From Pandoraea anapnoica (GTDB taxonomy: Bacteria; Pseudomonadota; Gammaproteobacteria; Burkholderiales; Burkholderiaceae), in assembly GCF_902459765.1 (NCBI RefSeq), contig NZ_CABPSP010000005.1:62001-126000 (forward strand): a stretch of 64,000 nt of DNA, given 5' to 3'. Shown piece after piece: positions 9,278-18,264 of this stretch. The notes under the pieces are model-generated. The model worked only from the letters and a program-made list of their open reading frames with translations, did no database searches and was not told the DNA's origin. Position numbers and translations under genes: made by a program. The first letter of the stretch is position 1; each line of letters begins with the position of its first letter.

Positions 9278-10279
9278 TCAAATCGCCACCGGCTGATGCG
9301 TCGCCGCCGACTGTCGCATAGCGTCGATCAACCTGAGAACGTCGGCCGCCTGACAAATATCTACGAACGGTGCGCTCGCACCGCTAGCCACATTGGCAAA
9401 ATGTACAAGCTCATCGATATACATGGCGTTCCGGTCATAAGCCGCATCGCTATACAGCGTTGCCTCCTCGCCGCCGGACCGCTGCACTGTCACCGTATTC
9501 CTGAGCATGTCCCACACCAACGTTCCCGTCTCGCCGATCACTTTGCAGCGACGCGTGACCGAACGTTGAAGAAAGTCCATGTGCAAATTAATGACAGGGC
9601 CATTGTCGTGGATAAGGAAAGCGTCCACCACATCTTCCACATCGATCTCTAGATCGCTCACCTTGTTTGCGATGCAAAACACACTGTCCGGACGACCGAA
9701 AATCCACATCAGATAATCAATTTCGTGGCTCAGCTCGCGAAGCACCCCACCGCCAAGCGCACGCTGTGCGGACACCTGCTTTCGATAGTCCGACCCAGGA
9801 CGCCAGTCGGGCAAATACTGCCCCACCTCGGCGCTCACCGAAAGCACACGGCCAACGCTTCCTTCGGTAACAGCTTGCCTCAGGCAAATGGCGGATGGCA
9901 TGAATCGCAAGTTGTACGCCACCTCGATTCTTTCCCGATGACGCATCAATTCATCGAGTGATGGCGCCAGCGTCTGCATGCTGTCGGACAGCGGCTTCTC
10001 AATCATTACGGGGATTTGCGCTTCCAGCAGCCGACACGCGTGCGCCACGTGCGCAGGTGCGGGGGAAGCGATGACCGCAAAAACGGGGGACGCCGAAAGG
10101 GCTTCGTCGAGCGTGAGAAATCTGACGACATCCGGCTCGACATCGTCGGCAGACAGAGCTCGCCCCGACGCAGACACGCACCCGACAGCGGCGTCGGGAT
10201 ACAAGGCGTGCAAGTTACGCATGTGTCGGCGAGCAATACTGCCCGAGCCGATCACCAAATAGAGAGCCTTCGCCGTCAT
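9278..10279 (-). CDS. Gfo/Idh/MocA-family NAD(P)-dependent oxidoreductase
   Basis: The 333-residue protein has an N-terminal Rossmann fold (VIGSGSIARRH, about residues 9-19), the family EKPLSD motif (about 95-100), and a C-terminal alpha/beta substrate domain including GGGVLRELSHEIDYL. Family members oxidise or reduce hydroxyls on sugars and sugar nucleotides. The ATG overlaps the ptmE stop as ATGA (10276-10279), so it is made together with the nonulosonate enzymes. The canonical legionaminate pathway has no step for it; tailoring of the sugar or precursor supply are possibilities. No substrate can be assigned. Confidence 0.8.
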   Translation of the reverse strand: MTAKALYLVIGSGSIARRHMRNLHALYPDAAVGCVSASGRALSADDVEPDVVRFLTLDEALSASPVFAVIASPAPAHVAHACRLLEAQIPVMIEKPLSDSMQTLAPSLDELMRHRERIEVAYNLRFMPSAICLRQAVTEGSVGRVLSVSAEVGQYLPDWRPGSDYRKQVSAQRALGGGVLRELSHEIDYLMWIFGRPDSVFCIANKVSDLEIDVEDVVDAFLIHDNGPVINLHMDFLQRSVTRRCKVIGETGTLVWDMLRNTVTVQRSGGEEATLYSDAAYDRNAMYIDELVHFANVASGASAPFVDICQAADVLRLIDAMRQSAATHQPVAI

Positions 10280-11322
10280 AGATTGCCGAACTGTTGCTGG
10301 GCTCGCTTGAAATCTTCCATGCGACCGATGTCCAGCCAATACTCATGCACAGGGAACATCATGACGTCGGAGCCCTTCTCGATCGATTGTTCCAGGAGCG
10401 TCGGCATATCCACGCGTTGATTGGCCGGTACGCTGCGGATCAACTCAGGAGACAGCACGTAAATGCCCGCGTTGATAAACCACTTCTGGACTGGCTTCTC
10501 CACCATGGACTGGATACGATGACCATCGCTCTGAATGACACCGTAGGGCACCTGGAATTCATACTCCCGCACGCACATCGTCGCCGTACCGCCATGCTCG
10601 TTGTGATAATCGAGCAAGCCGCGATAATCGAGGCGGGTCAGTAGATCACCGTTCATGAGGAACATCGGTAGGCTGATTTCATCTCGAGGGAGCAGCCCCA
10701 ACGCCCCGCCCGTGCCCAGCGGCGTTTCTTCGTGAACGTAACTGATTGTCACACCCCACTTGCTGCCGTCACCGAAGTGCGCCCGGATCATCTCGGGGAG
10801 ATAGTGCGTCGAAATATAGAACTTGTGGAAACCCGCGCTGATGTAGCTTTCGAGGATCAGTTCAAGGATCGGTTTGTCGCCAACTTTCAGCAGTGGTTTC
10901 GGACAGTCATTGGTCAGCGGATGCAGCCGGGTGCCAAACCCTCCCGCCATCAGAAAAACAGGGTTGTCGAGACGTCGGCCATTCACCAGTTCCTGCATCG
11001 TCTCCAGCCCGACAAGCACATTGCTGTCGTCAACGACCGGCATGTGCAGCAACTGGCGGGATTGCATGATCGCAAGCACACGCTCGCGCGGCCAGGCCGG
11101 TCCGGCGGTTTGCGGCGTCGAGCACATGACTTCGCGAACCGGCGTGCTCATCGGGAGATAGCGCAACAAGGCCCGGCGCACGTCGCCGTCGGTGATCGTC
11201 CCGAGCAACCGGCGTTGGGCATCCACGACGAGCACAATTCGCAGCGCGCCAGTGTCCAGCACCGAAATCGCCTTCTCCAGACTGTCGTCCGGGCCAACAA
11301 GCACAGCATTCCAATTCTTCAT
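10276..11322 (-). CDS. ptmE: CBS-domain sugar-1-phosphate nucleotidyltransferase (PtmE-like, GDP-GlcN forming)
   Basis: The 348-residue protein has two CBS motifs at the N-terminus (about residues 1-115, including GTITDGDVRRALL) followed by a nucleotidyltransferase domain (LMAGGFGTRLHPLT, PKPLLKVGDKPI, LMNGDLLTRLDY). This order matches PtmE of Campylobacter, which makes GDP-glucosamine for the GDP-linked legionaminate pathway. It therefore points to GDP rather than UDP intermediates here. The CBS pair may sense a nucleotide. It is coupled to the following oxidoreductase gene and lies 40 bases after legI. Confidence 0.82.
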   Translation of the reverse strand: MKNWNAVLVGPDDSLEKAISVLDTGALRIVLVVDAQRRLLGTITDGDVRRALLRYLPMSTPVREVMCSTPQTAGPAWPRERVLAIMQSRQLLHMPVVDDSNVLVGLETMQELVNGRRLDNPVFLMAGGFGTRLHPLTNDCPKPLLKVGDKPILELILESYISAGFHKFYISTHYLPEMIRAHFGDGSKWGVTISYVHEETPLGTGGALGLLPRDEISLPMFLMNGDLLTRLDYRGLLDYHNEHGGTATMCVREYEFQVPYGVIQSDGHRIQSMVEKPVQKWFINAGIYVLSPELIRSVPANQRVDMPTLLEQSIEKGSDVMMFPVHEYWLDIGRMEDFKRAQQQFGNL

Positions 11323-11362
11323 CGCTCGAAAATCCGTCGTACTCGAAAGTCGATCTGACTAA

Positions 11363-12379
11363 TTACCACTCGATTGCATCACCTACTTCGTAGTCGCGTC
11401 CCGCCGTGCGCCCTACGACGCGCGGCCATTCCATCGGCGATATTCCTTCGCCCGGACGACGCACCGCGAGGTCTTCTTCAGACAGGACATGACCCGCGGG
11501 AATCGCCCGTGCCGCAACGATTTGCTTTCTGGCTACGAGACGGTTACTGCGCTCCGACGGCGTCAACCGCTTGACGCCGTCGCCGAGCGCCAGTTCAACG
11601 TGACGGATCGACGTCACCATCGCGCTCAGCTCGGCAGGTTCCAATGACGCCGCGTGATCGGGGCCGGGCAGGGTCCTGTCCAATGTAAAGTGCTTCTCGA
11701 TGACGCGCGCACCCATGGCCACGGCGGCGATCGGAATCTCGATCCCCGTGGTGTGGTCGGAGTAACCGCACGCCAGTCCGAAGGCATTACCCAACGCGAT
11801 CATCGCGCGCAGGTTCACGTCTTGCCAGGGTGCGGGATATTCCGTCGTGCAATGCAGCACGCAAATGTCCTCTCGCTTGGCACCTGCCGTCTGCAGGACA
11901 TCGAGCGCCGCTTCCACGTCGCTTAGCGTACTCATGCCCGTCGACAGAATCACGGGACGCCCGAGAGCGCCAATTCGGCGCAGATACGGATAGTTGGTGA
12001 TTTCGCCGGACGGAATCTTCCAGACCGGCAGTTCCTGCGAAATCAGGAATGCCAGGCTCTCCGGGTCGAAAGCCGTGGAAAACCACAAGATGCCTCGGGA
12101 GGCCGCGTATGCACGTAATTCCCGCTGCGTCTCGTCTGACAGTTCGAGCCGCCTGAGCATCTCGTACTGCGACGTCTCTTCACCCAGATTGCGCTTCTGA
12201 TAGTCCGCCATTCGGGCTTCGCGCGATACAAGCGCTGCGGCGCGGAATGTCTGGAACTTCACTGCATCGGCGCCTGCCTCGGCTGCCGCATCGATTAACT
12301 GGCGAGCCAGCCCGATGTCGCCGTTATGGTTGACGCCAGCTTCCGCAATGATAAAAACACGTTCGTTCCAAAGACTCAT
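11363..12379 (-). CDS. legI: Nonulosonate synthase (legionaminate synthase, NeuB family)
   Basis: This 338-residue enzyme condenses phosphoenolpyruvate with the 6-deoxy diacetamido hexose to form the nine-carbon acid. The N-terminal TIM barrel carries FIIAEAGVNHNGD, DAVKFQTF, LSTGMST, CGYSDHTTG and EKHFTLDR (the metal-binding His). The C-terminal SAF/antifreeze-like domain (about 285-338) closes the active site in the NeuB family. ATG at 12379 overlaps the legH stop as ATGA, with GAGGAG upstream. LegI is chosen over NeuB or PseI from the legB/C/H context. Confidence 0.88.
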   Translation of the reverse strand: MSLWNERVFIIAEAGVNHNGDIGLARQLIDAAAEAGADAVKFQTFRAAALVSREARMADYQKRNLGEETSQYEMLRRLELSDETQRELRAYAASRGILWFSTAFDPESLAFLISQELPVWKIPSGEITNYPYLRRIGALGRPVILSTGMSTLSDVEAALDVLQTAGAKREDICVLHCTTEYPAPWQDVNLRAMIALGNAFGLACGYSDHTTGIEIPIAAVAMGARVIEKHFTLDRTLPGPDHAASLEPAELSAMVTSIRHVELALGDGVKRLTPSERSNRLVARKQIVAARAIPAGHVLSEEDLAVRRPGEGISPMEWPRVVGRTAGRDYEVGDAIEW

Positions 12380-12999
12380 TTCATTCTCCTCGCGGGCGTA
12401 CCAACCCAAGTGCCCGCTGCGTCGATATCGGCGAGTACGGTTGCGCCGGCGCCCACAATGACACCGTCTGCAACACGCACGCCATGCCGAATCACCGCGC
12501 CAGAGCCGATCATACAGCCCTGGCCGATAACCACGTTCCCATTGATCAGCGCCCCGGTAGATACATGCGTGTGATCGCCGATGCGGGCATCGTGCTCGAT
12601 CAATGCGGCCGTGTTAATGATGCAGTTCGTCCCGACCCGTGCGTTCGCATTGACGACGGCACGCTCTAGTACGACTGTCCCTTCCTCAACCGTGGCGTGC
12701 CGGGAAACGACGGCTGTCGTCGACACCAGCGTGGCAATCGTTGCGTTCGAGCGACGCAAGTTCTCAAAGATGCGTCGTCGGATGGCCGCTGACCCGGTCG
12801 TACCTACGCTCACGAGGAATGCGAGTTCCGCGTCGGATACATGCGCTTCGATCCAGTTGTCGTCACCGAGCACCGGATAGCCCAGAACGTCGGCACAGGC
12901 GTCGGGATCGACGACACCCGCGATCTCGATCTGCGCCCGCTCGGCGGCATCGATGCACGAGCGGCAATGCCCTCCGCCACCGACAAAAACGAGCCTCAT
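12376..12999 (-). CDS. legH: Hexapeptide-repeat N-acetyltransferase (NeuD/PglD/LegH family)
   Basis: This 207-residue protein has an N-terminal PglD-like nucleotide-sugar-binding domain (FVGGGGHCRSCIDAA) and a C-terminal left-handed beta-helix of hexapeptide repeats (about residues 95-200), ending in TWVGTPARRMK. In legionaminate synthesis it would acetylate the 4-amino group made by LegC. It is coupled to both neighbours by ATGA overlaps (12996-12999 and 12376-12379). A NeuD-like O-acetyltransferase is the alternative, but no other N-acetyltransferase is present in the locus. Confidence 0.8.
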   Translation of the reverse strand: MRLVFVGGGGHCRSCIDAAERAQIEIAGVVDPDACADVLGYPVLGDDNWIEAHVSDAELAFLVSVGTTGSAAIRRRIFENLRRSNATIATLVSTTAVVSRHATVEEGTVVLERAVVNANARVGTNCIINTAALIEHDARIGDHTHVSTGALINGNVVIGQGCMIGSGAVIRHGVRVADGVIVGAGATVLADIDAAGTWVGTPARRMK

Positions 13000-14156
13000 T
13001 GCGCCGGCACGCTGCTCGGAATGTTGACGATTCGGTCCTGCAGCCATTGCGCATTCGGAATGGCCATCGCCTGTGCGTCGCGGAATGCTGGCAGGGTCGT
13101 CATCAGCTGCCACACCGGGCGCATCATGATCTTTTCATCCGCCGCATAAGCCAGCAACGCGTCTCGTTCGTCCCGCCCCTCGGTCAGCACCGCGTTCAAC
13201 CAGAAATTCGATTCCCCGCCGACCGGCTCACTCAGGAAATTCAGCCCGGCTTTTTGACAGACATCCGCATAGAATCGCGACAGCTCACGCTTCTTCGCCA
13301 GAAAGCCGGGCAATTGCTCAAGCTGTGCACATGCCAGCGCAGCGTTGATATTCGGCAAACGATAGTTGTAGCCCACCTGGTCGTGCGAAAACTCCCACGC
13401 GTGCGGGCTCTTGGCCGTCGTCGTGAGGTGCTTGGCAAGGCGAGCGATTTCCGGAGAATCCGTAACGACGCATCCACCGCCCCCACTGGTCACAATCTTG
13501 TTGCCATTGAAGCTGAAAGCGCTCAGCGGTGCGAACGTCCCGAGCGCCTTGCCCTTCCAGGTCGAGCCGATCGCTTCAGCGGCATCTTCAATGACGACGA
13601 TATTCCACCGCTCGCCGATTTCGATCAGCTTTTCGATACGCGAGGCGAGGCCGAACGTGTGCATCGGCACCATCGCGCGAATACGCCGTCCGGTGCCGCG
13701 ATTGAAACATTGTCCGTCCCGCATTTCGGCGTGCGACTCGAGGAAGTCGGCAACGGCGTCCGGCGACAGGCCGAGCGTGTCTTTATCGACGTCGAGAAAA
13801 ATCGGATGGGCGCGTTGGTAAGCAATCGCATTACAGGTGGCCACGAACGTAAGCGGCTGTGTGATCACTTCGTCGCCGTCGCGAACACCCGCGAGAATCA
13901 ACGTCATATGCAGCGCCGCGGTACCGTTCATCGTCGCGATCGCAAACTTGCTGCCGGTGATTTCCTCCATCATCCGCTCGAAGCGGTCGACGAAGGGGCC
14001 CACTGACGATACAAAAGTACTATCGATGCATTCGCTCAAATAGGCCTTCTCGTTCCCTCCGAAGACGGGCGCGTGAAGCGGAACGAAGCCGTCGCCAGGG
14101 AAACGTTCGCGAACCGCCTGGATCAGCGGCAAATAGCGGGCTTTGACGTCAGACAT
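12996..14156 (-). CDS. legC: PLP-dependent nucleotide-sugar aminotransferase
   Basis: This 386-residue member of the DegT/DnrJ/EryC1 family should transaminate the 4-keto sugar nucleotide made by LegB, with glutamate as amino donor. The PLP-binding Lys lies in SFNGNKIVTSGGGG, and VVIEDAAEAIG supplies the cofactor-ring Asp. The N-terminus PLIQAVRERFP and VPLHAPVFGGNEKAYL are LegC-like. ATG at 14156 lies inside the end of legB (8-base overlap), with AGGT upstream. An upstream start at 14201 would lie deeper in legB and is less likely. Confidence 0.87.
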   Translation of the reverse strand: MSDVKARYLPLIQAVRERFPGDGFVPLHAPVFGGNEKAYLSECIDSTFVSSVGPFVDRFERMMEEITGSKFAIATMNGTAALHMTLILAGVRDGDEVITQPLTFVATCNAIAYQRAHPIFLDVDKDTLGLSPDAVADFLESHAEMRDGQCFNRGTGRRIRAMVPMHTFGLASRIEKLIEIGERWNIVVIEDAAEAIGSTWKGKALGTFAPLSAFSFNGNKIVTSGGGGCVVTDSPEIARLAKHLTTTAKSPHAWEFSHDQVGYNYRLPNINAALACAQLEQLPGFLAKKRELSRFYADVCQKAGLNFLSEPVGGESNFWLNAVLTEGRDERDALLAYAADEKIMMRPVWQLMTTLPAFRDAQAMAIPNAQWLQDRIVNIPSSVPAQ

Positions 14157-15129
14157 TGTAAATACCTGCCTTGTACTTAGCGAGATTGCCGGGCTGAACA
14201 AACCAGTCGATGGTCGCCTGAAGGCCAGCGCGAATGTCGTACTTCGGGGTAAATCCGGTCATCTCGCGAATTCGGGCGTTATCGCACCAGAGGCGGAAGA
14301 CTTCGGACTTGCCCGGACGCACGCGCTGCTCGTCGTGAAGGAATTCGACCGAACTGCCCATCAGTTCGCGAATCAGATTCAGCGTGTCACCCACCGAAAT
14401 TTCGTAATTCGATCCGATGTTGACGACTTCACCTGCCGCAGCGTCGCAGCGAGCGAGCGCGAGGAATCCCTCGCACGTGTCGGCGACATAATTGAAGTCG
14501 CGCGTCGGCGATACATCGCCCAGCTTGATCTCTTTCGCACCCGCAGCAATCTGCGTGATGATCGTCGGAATGACCGCGCGAGCAGACTGACGCGGGCCGT
14601 AAGTATTGAACGGGCGAGCCGTCGTCACCGGCAAATCGAAAGCGTTGTAAAAGCTCATTGCCATCGCGTCGGCCCCGATCTTCGATGCGCTATACGGCGA
14701 CTGCGGCTGCAGCGGATGCTTCTCGTCGATCGGCACGTATTGAGCCGTTCCATATACTTCGCTCGTCGACGTGTGGATGACACGCCCGACATTGTTCTCC
14801 AGCGCCGCCTGGCAAATGTTCAACGTGCCGCGCACGTTGGTGTCGACATAGCTTTCCGGTGCGACATACGAATAGGGGATCGCAATCAGCGCAGCCAGGT
14901 GAAAGATCGTGTCGACGTCTTTAGTGATGTGCTTGCAATAGTGAGCGTCGCGGATATCGCCGTTGAGAACTTCGATTTCCTTCAGGCATGCGACGTCCTC
15001 AAGCCATCCCCAATAGTTAAACGAGTTGTATTGCGAGAGCGCTTTCACTTCATATCCCTCACGCACCAACAACTCCGTGAGGTGGGAACCGATAAAGCCG
15101 TCTGCGCCGGTAACAAGGACTTTTTTCAC
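14149..15129 (-). CDS. legB: NDP-N-acetylglucosamine 4,6-dehydratase (extended SDR)
   Basis: This 326-residue extended SDR has TGADGFIGSHL (NAD binding, about residues 7-17), HTSTSEVYGTA, the catalytic pair in YSASK, and ARPFNTYGPRQSARAVIPT. LegB removes water across C4-C6 of GDP-GlcNAc to open the legionaminate pathway. The start is GTG at 15129, immediately before KKVLVTGADG. It lies 10 bases after wzx and overlaps legC by 8 bases. dTDP-glucose 4,6-dehydratase is the alternative, but no other dTDP-sugar gene is in the locus. Confidence 0.88.
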   Translation of the reverse strand: MKKVLVTGADGFIGSHLTELLVREGYEVKALSQYNSFNYWGWLEDVACLKEIEVLNGDIRDAHYCKHITKDVDTIFHLAALIAIPYSYVAPESYVDTNVRGTLNICQAALENNVGRVIHTSTSEVYGTAQYVPIDEKHPLQPQSPYSASKIGADAMAMSFYNAFDLPVTTARPFNTYGPRQSARAVIPTIITQIAAGAKEIKLGDVSPTRDFNYVADTCEGFLALARCDAAAGEVVNIGSNYEISVGDTLNLIRELMGSSVEFLHDEQRVRPGKSEVFRLWCDNARIREMTGFTPKYDIRAGLQATIDWFVQPGNLAKYKAGIYNV

Positions 15130-15139
15130 AATAGGTAAC

Positions 15140-16384
15140 CTAACAATGGGGATTGTTTTTAAACTCGCGAAGCATCAGGCGATAGCACACTGTTTTCCAC
15201 AGCAGAAGCGTCGTATATGCGAAGCACAATGCGACGGGTACAGCGACCACTCCCCAGACGTGCCCCGCCGGCACCGCCACGGCGGCAAAAGCCAGCATCG
15301 CGGCAATCTGGCTCCATAACAGCACACGATCCAGCCCTCTTGCGTATAGCCCCAAATGGGGAATGTGACTTACGCCAAACACGAACATAGCTAGAAGTAT
15401 GTACTTGAATAGATAGAAATTGTCACTGTACGCCGGCTTGTCGAGCCACTGAACCACCAGCAATCCAACGCACCACGCGCCGATCGCCAGCACCAGCATG
15501 CACACCACGACATTCAGGGTGAGCTTGCGCATTCGTTGCGCAAAAGCCGCCAGATCGTTGCGCTTTGCGGCATCGATCAAGCTGGGATAGAAAAAAACAA
15601 TAACCCCGGCTTCCAGGAAAGAGATCATCGCCGTCGCAATGCCCGCGAAAAGCGAGTAAGCACCCACATCGCTAACACTTCCGAAATCCTGGACTGCGTA
15701 GCGATCAAATGTCGTGAGGCCTTGCAGTGCCAGCGCGGCGACGAAAAGGATGGCAGCCGTCTTCGCGCCCTTGCGCACCCAGCGCCAGTCCACCTGGCCG
15801 ATACCGGGCCACCCATGCCGACTTCCCACCCAGTACGCACCGAGTATGCAAGCCAGGAAGCTGCCACATAGCCAGGCCCCAAGGACGAAATTGAGATCAC
15901 GCGCCGAATCGGCGGCCACCATTGCGCCGATCACGGTCAGGCACCAGGCACCGCTGCGAACGAACAGCACGGCACTGGCATGCAACTGCATCGACAGTGA
16001 GACGAGAATGCGATTTACCTCCTGGGAGAAATGCTCGACCAGAAGAATCGCGTAAAACCAGCCGACATAAGCCCACGGGAGCTTCTTCCACACAAACAAG
16101 CCGATAAACAGCGGCATGAATATCGCATAGCAGACAAGATGAAACCCGATTTGGGATCGTAACATCCCGCGCCTGGCCGACTGGTCCGCAACCACCAGTT
16201 CGCGCATTGAAAAAGTGTAAAACTCACCACCCAGAATGAAAGCACAGTAACCAATTGTGACGACCATGAGGCCATAGACGCCGACATCGACCGGGCGAAG
16301 GAATTTGGCCAGCGCAAACACCAGAAGGAATTTGCTCGCCAGCGTGAGGCCACGCAAAATCAAATTAAAAATCTGGAGACGCAA
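15140..16384 (-). CDS. wzx: Polysaccharide repeat-unit flippase (Wzx/RfbX family)
   Basis: The 414-residue protein has about 12 hydrophobic helices and the MATE/PST-type N-terminus (IFNLILRGLTLASKFLLVFALAKFL). It would flip the undecaprenyl-linked repeat unit across the inner membrane. It is the first gene of the leftward operon. The likely start is TTG at 16384; no ATG or clear ribosome-binding site is visible upstream, so the start is uncertain. Confidence 0.83.
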   Translation of the reverse strand: MRLQIFNLILRGLTLASKFLLVFALAKFLRPVDVGVYGLMVVTIGYCAFILGGEFYTFSMRELVVADQSARRGMLRSQIGFHLVCYAIFMPLFIGLFVWKKLPWAYVGWFYAILLVEHFSQEVNRILVSLSMQLHASAVLFVRSGAWCLTVIGAMVAADSARDLNFVLGAWLCGSFLACILGAYWVGSRHGWPGIGQVDWRWVRKGAKTAAILFVAALALQGLTTFDRYAVQDFGSVSDVGAYSLFAGIATAMISFLEAGVIVFFYPSLIDAAKRNDLAAFAQRMRKLTLNVVVCMLVLAIGAWCVGLLVVQWLDKPAYSDNFYLFKYILLAMFVFGVSHIPHLGLYARGLDRVLLWSQIAAMLAFAAVAVPAGHVWGVVAVPVALCFAYTTLLLWKTVCYRLMLREFKNNPHC

Positions 16385-17124
16385 TTACGCTGCACCGATT
16401 GTGAGATTTAAGTATGTGGATTTGCGTCTGATTTTGGCTCGACTGATCGCCGGAGGCGCTTATCGGACGTGCGGCCCCGGGCTTTGCAGTGGCCGCATCG
16501 GTCGGGCGGTATGGTAGCATATCGACCACTTTATCCGACTCGCGGCCCCCGCATAGCGGTGCCTCCCCGACCGTCTGACGCCAGCGCGACTTTTGCACCA
16601 CCGCAGACAAGTGTCACGCGCTCACAACATCCCTTCCCTGCAAGCCGCCCTCAAACACGCTTTGCCTATAATCCGGCTGGTATAATTCGCGTCTTGCAAT
16701 CTGCCGTTGAAGCCCAGTGGACGGTGACCAAGCCCTCGAGCATCGCGTGACCCCGGCAAAGCGGCCGGGCGACGCAGGCCGTCAGGGCCGCCTGGTCTAA
16801 TTAAGCGCCCAGAGGCCCAGCCGGCTGACGATTACTTACAATTTCAATTTGCCCCCTTGTGTAAAACGTTGTCTGAGTCGTGGTGATCAGATCCGCACCG
16901 CGCCTTTCGACCTCGAGAACAGCGGGAGGGGCAATTTACGCCAGTCAAGCTCATTCACGATGCGCTCAGTTTTGTCGTCGAACGCGCCATTCGGTCGCAG
17001 CCCGCAACCACTGCACCCGAAAAAGATCCGCCTTCCCCATCCATCGGCACGCACGATCGCGCCGGTCTGAATACCTCACCACGACGCCGACGCAAGTTTG
17101 CAGAATCAGTCAGGAACCGCATTT
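16385..17124. promoter_or_regulatory. 740-base divergent control region between the two halves of the polysaccharide locus
   Basis: No credible gene lies here. Two exact TATAAT hexamers on the plus strand, at 16667-16672 and 16681-16686, could serve a start near 16695, giving wbuX a leader of about 430 nt. At 16504-16510 the sequence GGCGGTA matches the first seven bases of the RfaH-recruiting ops element, but the rest diverges. The flank next to wzx (16385-16440) is comparatively A/T-rich and would hold the leftward promoter. No typical JUMPstart block is seen. Confidence 0.5.
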
Positions 17125-18264
17125 ATGGCTAGCCAGCACTATCAAATTTGCTCCAACTGCATCATGGACACCTCGGATTCGAACATCACGTTCGACGAGC
17201 GCGGTTGGTGTGATTACTGCAATAACTATCACAGCAATATTCTGCCGAACTGGCATCCCGACGAGCGCGGCGAGCGTGAAATCATGGCGACCGTCGAGCA
17301 GATCAAACGTGATGGCAAAGGGAAGGATCACGACTGCCTGATCGGTCTTAGCGGCGGCGTGGACAGTTCTTATGTCACGTACCTTGCCAAGGAAAAGTTT
17401 GGCCTGCGTCCGCTGCTGTACCACGTCGATGCTGGCTGGAACTCGCAGCAGGCCGTCAACAACATCGAGAAGCTGGTCGACGGACTGAATCTGGACCTGT
17501 ACACCGAAGTCGTTGACTGGCCGGAAATGCGAGATCTGCAACTGGCATTCTTCAAGGCTCAGGTGCCTCACCTGGACACGCCCCAGGACCACGCATTCTT
17601 CGCCGGCCTCTATAACTTCGCTGCCAAGCATGACGTAAAGTACATCCTGACCGGCGCGAATTACTCGACCGAGTGCGTCCGCGAACCGCTGGAGTGGCAC
17701 TACCACGCGTCCGACTTGCGCCAGTTGAAGGACATTCACCGCAAGTTTGGAACCCGCCCGCTCAAGTCGTTCCCGCTCGCCGGGATTTTCAAGTTCAAGC
17801 TGTATTATCGATTTGTGAAAGGCGTTCGCGTCGTCAAGCCCCTGAATTGTGTTCCGTACATCAAGGAAGAGGCGATGGATGAACTCGTCGCCAAGTATGG
17901 TTGGCAAAAATACGCCCACAAGCATTACGAATCGCGCTTTACCCGCTTCTACGAAGGCTTCTGGCTTCCTACGAAATTCGGGTATGACAAGCGCCGCGCT
18001 CACTTCTCCAGCCTGATTCTCACGGGTCAGCTCACCCGCGAAGAAGCCCTCGAAAAGATCGCGAAACCGGCTTACGACGACCAGACGCTCGCTCAGGACT
18101 TCGAGTACATCGCGACCAAGCTCGGCATTACTGTGCAGGATTTGCGCAATCTGCTCGAAGGACCGAAGAAGACCTATAAGGACTACAAGAACGACATGGG
18201 CTTCATCGACCTTGGTACACGTGTGCTTCGCGCATTGGGCATTCAACGGGCGATCATCCGATGA
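17125..18264 (+). CDS. wbuX: N-acetyl sugar amidotransferase (WbuX/WbpG/PseA family)
   Basis: This 379-residue ATP-pyrophosphatase-type enzyme should use ammonia channelled from the WbuY/WbuZ pair to turn an acetamido group into an acetamidino (amidine) group on a sugar. The PP-loop LSGGVDSSYV (about residues 75-84) and two N-terminal Cys pairs (CSNC, CDYC, probably zinc-binding) are clear. ATG at 17125 has AGGA 9 bases upstream. Its end overlaps wbuY as ATGA (18261-18264). The same enzyme family acts on L-FucNAc, ManNAc-type and pseudaminate sugars; the fnl genes downstream favour L-FucNAc. Confidence 0.87.
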   Translation: MASQHYQICSNCIMDTSDSNITFDERGWCDYCNNYHSNILPNWHPDERGEREIMATVEQIKRDGKGKDHDCLIGLSGGVDSSYVTYLAKEKFGLRPLLYHVDAGWNSQQAVNNIEKLVDGLNLDLYTEVVDWPEMRDLQLAFFKAQVPHLDTPQDHAFFAGLYNFAAKHDVKYILTGANYSTECVREPLEWHYHASDLRQLKDIHRKFGTRPLKSFPLAGIFKFKLYYRFVKGVRVVKPLNCVPYIKEEAMDELVAKYGWQKYAHKHYESRFTRFYEGFWLPTKFGYDKRRAHFSSLILTGQLTREEALEKIAKPAYDDQTLAQDFEYIATKLGITVQDLRNLLEGPKKTYKDYKNDMGFIDLGTRVLRALGIQRAIIR

